A stretch of DNA of 38,400 nt from Syntrophaceticus sp. (GTDB lineage Bacteria > Bacillota > DSM-12270 > Thermacetogeniales > Thermacetogeniaceae), in NCBI GenBank assembly GCA_012842275.1, contig DUSK01000051.1:1-38400 (forward strand), given 5' to 3'. Below the pieces are notes generated by a model, which made no database searches, was not told the origin of the DNA, and saw only the letters and a list, made by a program, of their open reading frames with translations. The translations under genes and the position numbers were made by a program. Positions within the stretch are counted from its first letter, which is position 1; the number at the start of each line of letters is the position of its first letter. This document shows positions 31,645-38,400 of the stretch, piece by piece.

Positions 31645-32658
31645 ATGTTTTGGAAAGAGGATATCGGAGTTGATCTGGGAACAGCAACTGTGCTTGTTTA
31701 CCTAAAAAGTGTTGGTATTGTACTCAATGAGCCTACGGTTGTTGCTATAGATACCAGAAGAGGAGAAATGATCGCTGTTGGGGATGAGGCACGGCAGATG
31801 CTGGGGCGCACCCCCGGCAATATAGTAGCAGTGCGCCCGCTGAGGGAAGGGGTTATCGCTGATTATAATGTTACAGAATATATGCTGCGCTATTTTATTC
31901 GCAAAGCAGTACGACAGCGCTTTCTTATCCGTCCCCGGGTGATGGTGTGCATACCCTCTGGAGCTACCAGTATAGAGCAGCGAGCAGTCAAACAGGCCAT
32001 TATCCAGGCAGGGGCTGGTCAGGCATACCTTATCGAAGAACCGGTAGCAGCAGCCCTGGGAGCCGGGATTCGGATCGATGAAGCCAGGGGCAATATGGTG
32101 GTGGATGTGGGTGGAGGGACTACAGATGTAGCTGTCTTAAGCCTGGGTGGGGTTGTTTGTACTAAGTCCATCAGGGTGGCAGGAAATGATTTTGATGAAG
32201 CAATAATCAGACATGTGCGCAAGGTGTACAACCTGATGATTGGAGAATGCACTGCAGAAGAACTGAAGATCGGAATCGGAACAGCATACCCCCAAGCCAA
32301 AGATCCTGGTGCCAGTATGCAGATTCGCGGCCGTGATCTTGTAACAGGGCTTCCCAAGACTATTGAGGTCACTACCGAAGAGGCTGCTATGGCCCTTCAG
32401 GAGCCGGTATCCCAGATAGTCGATACAGTAAAAGAAGTGCTGGAACAGACACCGCCTGAACTGGCTGCGGATATAGTTGACCGGGGGATTGTCATGACCG
32501 GTGGAGGAGCGCTTCTGCATGGGCTGGATCTGCTGATCAGTGAAAAAACAGGATTGGCTGTGCATGTGGCAGAAGATGCTATTTCCTGTGTGGCCAAAGG
32601 AACAGGGATGGCTCTGGATATGCTGCATGTCCTACAGGGACAGGACGGCCGGCTATAG
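31645..32658 (+). CDS. mbl: Rod shape-determining protein of the MreB/Mbl family
   Basis: DIGVDLGTATVLVYLK, MVVDVGGGTTDVAVLSLGG, ELAADIVDRGIVMTGGGALLHGLD. Confidence 0.95.
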   Translation: MFWKEDIGVDLGTATVLVYLKSVGIVLNEPTVVAIDTRRGEMIAVGDEARQMLGRTPGNIVAVRPLREGVIADYNVTEYMLRYFIRKAVRQRFLIRPRVMVCIPSGATSIEQRAVKQAIIQAGAGQAYLIEEPVAAALGAGIRIDEARGNMVVDVGGGTTDVAVLSLGGVVCTKSIRVAGNDFDEAIIRHVRKVYNLMIGECTAEELKIGIGTAYPQAKDPGASMQIRGRDLVTGLPKTIEVTTEEAAMALQEPVSQIVDTVKEVLEQTPPELAADIVDRGIVMTGGGALLHGLDLLISEKTGLAVHVAEDAISCVAKGTGMALDMLHVLQGQDGRL

Positions 32659-32716
32659 TTCACTAAAATAGCTGACCATCAAAGAAATTGATCAGTATAA
32701 CCCCTAGGACTATGGT

Positions 32717-33571
32717 GTGAAATTTTTAACCATATTAGCAGGATTTCCCCCAATAGAATCGTATAAATTAATATACAAAATGAGCGGGAAAGGGGGTGTA
32801 GAAGTGGTACGGGGCCTTTACAGCGCTGCTGCGGGAATGATGGCACAGCAGGTCCGGGTGGATGTGATTGCCAACAATTTGGCTAATGTGGATACCCCCG
32901 GATACAAAAGGGATATGGTGTCCTTTCGCAGCTTTCCTGAGATGCTCATCTCCCGTTTGGGGAAGGCGCCGAAGAGGAACATCGGCAGTTTAAGCACCGG
33001 GAGTATTGTGGATGAGATCACAACCTCCTACCGGCCGGGACCCTTGCGGGACACAGGCAATCCTTTGGATTTGGCGCTGCTGGGAAATGCCAATGCCTTT
33101 TTTGTTGTCCGCACTCCGGGGGGGGAGTTGTGCTTTACCCGCCAGGGAAGTTTCACACTGGATGGGAACCGCCGTCTGGTCACAACATCAGGCTGTGCTG
33201 TTCTGGGGATTAGCAATGGACAGTTGGTGGAGATCTATCTCCCTGCCGGTGAGCTGCAGGTGAACGGCAATGGGCTGCTGACCGGGGCAGTAAACGATCA
33301 GGGAGAGCTTGTGGAACGCCTGGCTTTGGTGGAGATCCCCGCAGGACAGGCTCTGCAGAAAATCGGTAATTCTTTATACAGAGGAGAGATAGCAGTTGGG
33401 GATATCCCGGACTGTGAGGTAAGGCAAGGCTATCTGGAGGCTTCCAATGTGGACCCTCTTACTGAAATGGTGTCCATGATGGCTGCTATGCGGCTCTATG
33501 AGGCCAATCAGAGGGTTATCCAAGCCACAGACAGCACACTGGGAAAAGCCATTGAAGTGGGACAGGTTTAA
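32717..33571 (+). CDS. Flagellar basal-body rod protein (FlgF/FlhO-like); likely start is GTG near 32804
   Basis: VRGLYSAAAGMMAQQVRVDVIANNLANVDTPGYKRD; C-terminal LEASNVDPLTEMVSMMAAMRLYEANQRVIQ. Confidence 0.9.
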   Translation: MKFLTILAGFPPIESYKLIYKMSGKGGVEVVRGLYSAAAGMMAQQVRVDVIANNLANVDTPGYKRDMVSFRSFPEMLISRLGKAPKRNIGSLSTGSIVDEITTSYRPGPLRDTGNPLDLALLGNANAFFVVRTPGGELCFTRQGSFTLDGNRRLVTTSGCAVLGISNGQLVEIYLPAGELQVNGNGLLTGAVNDQGELVERLALVEIPAGQALQKIGNSLYRGEIAVGDIPDCEVRQGYLEASNVDPLTEMVSMMAAMRLYEANQRVIQATDSTLGKAIEVGQV

Positions 33572-33611
33572 TTGATTGTTCAAGGAGGCGGACTGCTTGT
33601 CAGGGCCTCCT

Positions 33612-33643
33612 CCGGTGCTGACCGACCGAGGCGCCGGGTTTTT
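33612..33643 (+). terminator. Terminator/attenuator-like hairpin between the two flagellar rod genes
   Basis: CCGGTGC/GCGCCGG (one G-U) followed by GTTTTT. Confidence 0.5.
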
Positions 33644-33666
33644 CAAAGTTAAAGGAGGCGATTCTG

Positions 33667-34425
33667 TTGATGATCTCTCTTTATACTGCTGCTGCAGGAA
33701 TGAGTGCTCAGCAGTTTCACATCGATACGATCTCCCATAACCTGGCCAATATTAACACAACCGCTTTTAAAAGGGTAAGGGCCGAGTTTCAAGACCTGAT
33801 CTATCTCCCCATCTACCGCCCCACAGCCTATGACGCGATTGGGCTTGATGTGGGTTTGGGTGTCTGCCCTACTGCCTCTTATACCATCTTTGAGCAGGGG
33901 AGTATTCAGCAGACCGAAAACCCGCTGGATCTGTCCCTTTCAGGCCCAGGCTTTTTCGTTGTGAGGGGCCCGGGAGGGGAAATTTATTATACCCGTGATG
34001 GAAGCTTTAAGCTGGATGCTGCAGGCAACCTGGTTACCTCAGACGGTTATAGGGTTGAGATAGAAGGGGCGCAGCAGTTCCCTGGGACAGAAAACATAAT
34101 CTTTTCTCAGGATGGCAGGATCAGCTACCTGGATGCTGAGGGAAATGAGATCTTTCTAGGGCGCCTCGTTATAGCTCAATTTGACAACCCGGCGGGCCTG
34201 GAGAAGGTAGGGCGCAATCTTTACCGCAGCAGCCCGGCTTCGGGTGATGCAAGAATATCCAATGCAGGGGTTACAGTCAATCAGTATTCTCTGGAAGGGT
34301 CCAATGTTCAGGTTGTGGATGAGATGATCAGGCTGATCACCGCCCAGCGCACCTATGAACTTAACTCCAAGGCGGTTCAGGCCTCAGATGAGATGCTCTC
34401 CATTATCAACAACCTCCGCCGTTAA
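33667..34425 (+). CDS. Flagellar basal-body rod protein (FlgG/FlhP-like)
   Basis: SLYTAAAGMSAQQFHIDTISHNLANINTTAFKR; SLEGSNVQVVDEMIRLITAQRTYELNSKAVQASDEML. Confidence 0.92.
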   Translation: MMISLYTAAAGMSAQQFHIDTISHNLANINTTAFKRVRAEFQDLIYLPIYRPTAYDAIGLDVGLGVCPTASYTIFEQGSIQQTENPLDLSLSGPGFFVVRGPGGEIYYTRDGSFKLDAAGNLVTSDGYRVEIEGAQQFPGTENIIFSQDGRISYLDAEGNEIFLGRLVIAQFDNPAGLEKVGRNLYRSSPASGDARISNAGVTVNQYSLEGSNVQVVDEMIRLITAQRTYELNSKAVQASDEMLSIINNLRR

Positions 34426-34455
34426 GTGAAAGGGATATTATAGGGGGTTGATTCA

Positions 34456-34746
34456 ATGTTCATGAGTATCGGTATGATAGCAAACACTGCTGCTGGCAGC
34501 TCAGCAACTGACCAGGATGCCCGGCTCAAAGAGGCATGCCAGGAGTTTGAGGCATTTTTCTGGATGGAACTGCTTAAAGCTGCCCGCAGGTCTATCGATT
34601 TCAGCGGGGAGAACCGATCATCCCAGAGCAATTTCTATACAGATCTTTTAGATCAGCAATATGCTCTCCTGTTGGCAAGGCAGGATACAGCTGGTCTAGG
34701 GAAAATGCTCTATGAACAGCTGTGCTCCAAAGAGACAGAAAGATAG
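34456..34746 (+). CDS. FlgJ-like rod-binding protein
   Basis: LKEACQEFEAFFWMELLKAARRS ... NFYTDLLDQQYALLLARQ; follows flgG. Confidence 0.82.
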   Translation: MFMSIGMIANTAAGSSATDQDARLKEACQEFEAFFWMELLKAARRSIDFSGENRSSQSNFYTDLLDQQYALLLARQDTAGLGKMLYEQLCSKETER

Positions 34747-34810
34747 GGGGTCTAATTGCTCCTTTCACTACATATTATTGAAGAGGAATGTATGAAAGGA
34801 GGGACCCCCA

Positions 34811-35089
34811 TTGCCGCAGCAGGACCAAGAACTGATTTTGACAAACAGAGAAAGCTTGAGGACGACCGGGGTTCAGCAGGTGGTCAGCTTTGATGAACAG
34901 GAGATTGTCCTGGAAACAGGGATCGGCAACCTGATTCTCAAGGGGGATGGGATGCACATCACCCATCTGGACCTGACTGCAGGTGAATTGGTAGTCGAGG
35001 GTCTGATCACCTCCCTGGAATTTAGTGAGCAACGGGGCAAAAAAATCAAAGCTAAAGGCAAAAGCATCCTTCAACGCCTGATCAAATGA
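34811..35089 (+). CDS. yabP: Sporulation protein YabP
   Basis: LILTNRESLRTTGVQQVVSFDEQEIVLETGIGNLILKGDGMHITHLDLTAGELVVEGLI. Confidence 0.92.
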   Translation: MPQQDQELILTNRESLRTTGVQQVVSFDEQEIVLETGIGNLILKGDGMHITHLDLTAGELVVEGLITSLEFSEQRGKKIKAKGKSILQRLIK

Positions 35090-35595
35090 CACAAACGGTG
35101 GCACAGGAGTTTTTGCTGCTGCTAATTGTCACCGGGTTAGGAGCCGGTAATGGCCTTCTTTTTGACTGCTACCGCTTACTGCGCAGGAAGATCAGGCTGG
35201 GGTATCTAACCACACAGATCAGTGACCTTTTTTTCTGGGTCATTTGTGCAGGTATAGACTTTCTTGTCTTTTTCCAGATCACAGAAGGAGTGATGCGTTT
35301 CTTACCCATCCTCTTTCTGCCTGTCGGCATGGTGGCTTATCTCAAGTTTGTCAGCCCCTATGTGAGAGAGCCGCTCTACTTTTGTTTTCTTCAGATTGGA
35401 CGCTTCTTTCGCCTGCTGTTAAAATTCTTAATCATCTGCACTCAGATTATTCTTTTCCCCTTTCGTTTGATTGTTTGGGTGCTGAATTGCACCATGCAGT
35501 TTATCTGCGGAGTTTTTCGCCTCATCCTTCTCCCTTTCTCCTACTGCTGGCGTTTGATCAGGCGCCGCATCTGGGAATGGAGAAAAAAGGGGTAG
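35086..35595 (+). CDS. yabQ: Spore cortex biosynthesis protein YabQ
   Basis: Follows yabP with 4-nt overlap; polytopic, GAGNGLLFDCYRLLRRKIR. Confidence 0.88.
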   Translation: MTQTVAQEFLLLLIVTGLGAGNGLLFDCYRLLRRKIRLGYLTTQISDLFFWVICAGIDFLVFFQITEGVMRFLPILFLPVGMVAYLKFVSPYVREPLYFCFLQIGRFFRLLLKFLIICTQIILFPFRLIVWVLNCTMQFICGVFRLILLPFSYCWRLIRRRIWEWRKKG

Positions 35596-35599
35596 TCCT

Positions 35600-35623
35600 A
35601 GCCACAAAATTTTTTTTGTGGCT
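35600..35623 (+). other. Perfect 10-bp stem-loop after yabQ
   Basis: AGCCACAAAA-TTTT-TTTTGTGGCT; lacks a downstream U-tract. Confidence 0.6.
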
Positions 35624-35662
35624 GAAGAAGGGATTTTATAATGGGGATAGAAATATGTAATA

Positions 35663-35694
35663 ATATCCACAATTTGTCCACAATTTGTGGATAA
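35663..35694. promoter_or_regulatory. Cluster of three DnaA-box-like sequences
   Basis: ATATCCACA (35663-35671), TTGTCCACA (35674-35682), TGTGGATAA (35686-35694, reverse of consensus TTATCCACA); 11-bp tandem repeat TCCACAATTTG. Confidence 0.65.
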
Positions 35695-35721
35695 GTTGAC
35701 TAGCCAGTACGGTGGGGCCTC

Positions 35722-35949
35722 ATGCATATAGAAATTCGCGGAGCGGAAAAACTCAGTTTTCGAGAAAAACAAGCAGTAGTACTCAAAGAAACAGGCCTGG
35801 GAAATGAGGAGATTGCCAAGAGATTGGGTGTTAATTCTGCCACAGTGGCAACCCTTTTGAGCCGGGCACGCAGCAAGGGTTATGAGGTGGTCATAGTCAT
35901 CCCCACAAACCTTGGTTTATTCGGAGCAGAGAGCGAGGAGGAGGGTTAG
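35722..35949 (+). CDS. Small sigma-70-region-4-like/LuxR-type HTH protein
   Basis: LSFREKQAVVLKETGLGNEEIAKRLGVNSATVATLLSRARSKG. Confidence 0.8.
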   Translation: MHIEIRGAEKLSFREKQAVVLKETGLGNEEIAKRLGVNSATVATLLSRARSKGYEVVIVIPTNLGLFGAESEEEG

Positions 35950-35956
35950 TTTTTAG

Positions 35957-36310
35957 GTGAGTTGGAGAAAGAATAAAGCTTTCAGCAGCAGGCAAAAAAA
36001 GGCGGTATGGAAACGGCGTCTCATCTGTTTAGCCCTGATCTGTTGTGGAGTATGTCTGCTTCTCATCCCTGTTCAGCTTAAGATTTGGAAGTTGGAGGGT
36101 GATTTAAAAAAATACCAACTCCAGGAACAGGAGTTATTAGCGAAAAGAAAAGAAATAATAAAACAGATCGAATACTACTCCAGTGATGCCTATGTGGAGG
36201 AGCGGGCACGGGAGGAGTTGGGGCTTGTTAAGCACGGTGAAGTGCCGATCCGTGACGCTGTACCGGGTAGGGTCCAGATCCCTGATGAGAATGCTGTAAT
36301 CGGTGACTAG
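35957..36310 (+). CDS. divIC: Septum formation initiator family protein (DivIC/FtsB)
   Basis: Single TM followed by a coiled coil and SDAYVEERAREELGLVKHGEVP. Confidence 0.88.
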   Translation: MSWRKNKAFSSRQKKAVWKRRLICLALICCGVCLLLIPVQLKIWKLEGDLKKYQLQEQELLAKRKEIIKQIEYYSSDAYVEERAREELGLVKHGEVPIRDAVPGRVQIPDENAVIGD

Positions 36311-36327
36311 GTGGGGTGTGATTCAGT

Positions 36328-37221
36328 TTGACTGACCGGCTGGCTGCGATGGATATCGGAACCAATTCATGCCGTTTATTGATCGCTGATCTATGTGAAG
36401 GGCGCATTAAACCGGTTTTTACCGCATTGAGAACCAGCAGAATTGGGGAAGGGATGACCAGTAAAAGGATTCTTGGGAGGGGTCCTATAGAGCGGACCAT
36501 CAATGCTCTGCAAGAATACCGTCAAATAATCAATGAATATGGAGTTGATCGCTATCGAATAGTCGCTACCAGTGCTGTGCGTGAAGCAGCAAACGCGGCT
36601 TTTTTTCTTGATCAGGCCTCCAAAAGAACAGGGATGGATATACAGATCATCAGCGGTGCCGAAGAGGCCCGTCTCAATTACCTGGGTGTCTGTCATTCCG
36701 TTTCTCCACAAGGAACAGGAATAATCATCGATATCGGCGGTGGGAGCACTGAGTTTACCTATCTCCCTCATAAAGGAAGCCTCGATGAACTGTGCTGCCA
36801 CAGCATACCCCTTGGTGCTGTTCGCTTGACCGAGCAACCCTGTCTCCTTTCAGAAATACTCCTTCCTATGAAAGATGTTCTGGATGATATTAAACTCTTG
36901 CCTGATCCCTTTTTTATCGGTGTAGGGGGAACCATTACAACCATAGCTGCGATTTGTCAGGGGTTGGAGGTATATGATCCTCAGTTAGTCCATGGTTATA
37001 CTCTCACTAAGGATGATGTGGAGAGAATAATGTTTTTTCTCGCTGCAAAGAATAATGAGGAACGAAAAAGGGTTCCAGGGCTGCAGCCTGAACGGGCAGA
37101 TATTATTGTTGCCGGGGTTACTATTCTCTGGGCGATTCTGCGCTATCTGGAAGCCAGTACCCTTGTGGTGAGCGAGGCCGATCTTCTCTATGGAATAATT
37201 TTAGAAATGGCATCACTTTAA
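36328..37221 (+). CDS. Ppx/GppA exopolyphosphatase family protein
   Basis: MDIGTNSCRLLIAD, VATSAVREAAN, SGAEEARLNYLG, IIDIGGGSTEF, GVGGTITTIAAI. Confidence 0.93.
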   Translation: MTDRLAAMDIGTNSCRLLIADLCEGRIKPVFTALRTSRIGEGMTSKRILGRGPIERTINALQEYRQIINEYGVDRYRIVATSAVREAANAAFFLDQASKRTGMDIQIISGAEEARLNYLGVCHSVSPQGTGIIIDIGGGSTEFTYLPHKGSLDELCCHSIPLGAVRLTEQPCLLSEILLPMKDVLDDIKLLPDPFFIGVGGTITTIAAICQGLEVYDPQLVHGYTLTKDDVERIMFFLAAKNNEERKRVPGLQPERADIIVAGVTILWAILRYLEASTLVVSEADLLYGIILEMASL

Positions 37222-37230
37222 ACAATCCGG

Positions 37231-37701
37231 TTGGACAACAAATCATGGAAGGAGTTTATTATGAAATTTGCTTTCCTCCCTCTCCTGAGTGCAGCGATTG
37301 CTGGTATTTCTATGGCATTACAGGGTTCCTTTAATACAGCATTAAGTAAAGTAGTTGGCCTGATGGAGGCGAATTTTGTTGTACATGTTATCGGCACAGC
37401 TGCACTGTTTGTGATGCTGTGCCTGGGCCTGGGACACGGCACTTTGGCCAAGCTGGGGGATGCTCCCTGGTTCGCCTACCTGGGCGGTATACTCTCCATT
37501 GTTATCATCTATACGGTGATGGCCAGCATTTCTAAACTGGGTGTTGCCGTAGCCACTACTGTAATCATCGTGGGTCAGGTTTCTGCAGCTCTGATCATCG
37601 ATCATTTTGGCCTGTTCGGCCTGCGAGCCATTCCCTTTACCTGGTGGAAACTGTTAGGGCTGGTTCTGCTGGCTGCAGGAGCAAAATTGATGCTCAATTA
37701 A
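37231..37701 (+). CDS. DMT family transporter (YdcZ/DUF606-like)
   Basis: ~150 aa; AAIAGISMALQGSFNTALSKVVGLMEANFVVHVIGT; translation may start at ATG 37261. Confidence 0.82.
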   Translation: MDNKSWKEFIMKFAFLPLLSAAIAGISMALQGSFNTALSKVVGLMEANFVVHVIGTAALFVMLCLGLGHGTLAKLGDAPWFAYLGGILSIVIIYTVMASISKLGVAVATTVIIVGQVSAALIIDHFGLFGLRAIPFTWWKLLGLVLLAAGAKLMLN

Positions 37702-37754
37702 CCTTTTTCCTTGCTTTCGCTTGCCTTTTTCCCCTATATTTCGCCATATTTCAA

Positions 37755-37792
37755 CAAAAACGGGTTAGTATAACTCGTTTTTGTTTTATTTT
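37755..37792 (+). terminator. Terminator after the DMT transporter gene
   Basis: CAAAAACGGGTT-AGTAT-AACTCGTTTTTG (12 bp, one G-U) followed by TTTTATTTTT. Confidence 0.7.
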
Positions 37793-38018
37793 TGCCGTTT
37801 TTTGACCGCGAATTAATTACTGATTGAGTTGCTTTCCTTTTTTCGAGGGAAAAAACAAATTTTATAGAAGGAAATAATCTGTAAATGTAGAAGTAATCAT
37901 GTTACGGTACAATGTTGGTCTGATTAAATAAACCCAAAGGGGGTGGCGATTGGATAGATTAAAATATTGTTTTTGAGTATCAATTAAATTGTATAATTGT
38001 AGGAGGTGTATTAAGCCA

Positions 38019-38400
38019 GTGGAAGCTTTTGTACTCCCAAAAGCAGAATTGGGTAACTTTGTGGCCGAATTAAAAAAAGATAATGAGGTATTAGGGCCAG
38101 TTGCCAAAGGGGAGGAATATATATTTGCGCCTATTGATGATGTAAATAAATTGCGCCTTGATTATGATACTACTATTCTGCCTCCGGCCAAAAAGTTTAT
38201 CCATATGCCAGGGGAAGTTCTTTTTGAGTTTGAGGGTGTTGTTGAGGGGAAAGCCCCGGAAAAAGTAGAGAAACGTGTCCTTTTCGGAGTACACGCTTGT
38301 GATGTGAATGGTCTGTTAAGCCTCGATAAGGTATTTTTGGAGACTTATCCAGACTCTGATTACAAAGCGCGCCGTGAAAACACTGCCATTGTCGCCCTGA
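38019..38400 (+). CDS. N-terminal part of a 4Fe-4S oxidoreductase subunit (AsrA / sulfhydrogenase beta-type), truncated by the window end
   Basis: Open frame from GTG 38019: MEAFVLPKAELGNFVAELKKDNEVLGPVAKGEEYIFAPIDDVNKLRLDYDTTILPPAKKFIHMPGEVLFEF...RVLFGVHACDVNGLLSLDKVFL; upstream AGGAGG. Confidence 0.75.
   Translation, partial: MEAFVLPKAELGNFVAELKKDNEVLGPVAKGEEYIFAPIDDVNKLRLDYDTTILPPAKKFIHMPGEVLFEFEGVVEGKAPEKVEKRVLFGVHACDVNGLLSLDKVFLETYPDSDYKARRENTAIVAL

Noticed and set aside
35640-35720. A chromosomal replication origin at the DnaA-box cluster
   Set aside because: Only three boxes, no dnaA/dnaN/rpmH-type neighbourhood and no extended AT-rich unwinding region; reported as a regulatory or titration candidate instead.

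Overview
The window is a ~38.4 kb stretch of a Firmicutes (Clostridia-type, spore-forming, anaerobic) chromosome, gene-dense and mostly co-directional on the + strand. Its backbone resembles the B. subtilis rpmE-prfA-prmC-ywl-rpiB-glyA-wecB-atp ... ywmB-murA-spoIID-spoIIID-mbl-flhO-flhP order. It continues into a yabP-yabQ-divIC block and a Ppx/GppA gene, and ends in a truncated Fe-S oxidoreductase subunit gene. Between atpC and ywmB sits a molybdenum/tungsten block: tupB-tupC, a MOT1-type oxyanion transporter, moeA, and a formate dehydrogenase gene. The ORF track splits that fdhA in two at an in-frame UGA. Context and an adjacent SECIS-like hairpin indicate this UGA is selenocysteine. The strongest non-coding signal is the ~680 nt region upstream of fdhA on the - strand. 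It contains a Moco/Tuco-riboswitch-like fold with its own terminator/antiterminator, followed by a second, unassigned terminator with a perfect 11-nt antiterminator complement, i.e. a possible tandem attenuation leader. Other items of interest are a DnaA-box cluster between yabQ and an orphan HTH gene, a coiled-coil insertion inside a putative protein-arginine phosphatase, and a highly structured atpE-atpF spacer. No CRISPR array, rRNA, tRNA or transposase was recognised. All family calls come from reading the sequence without database searches.
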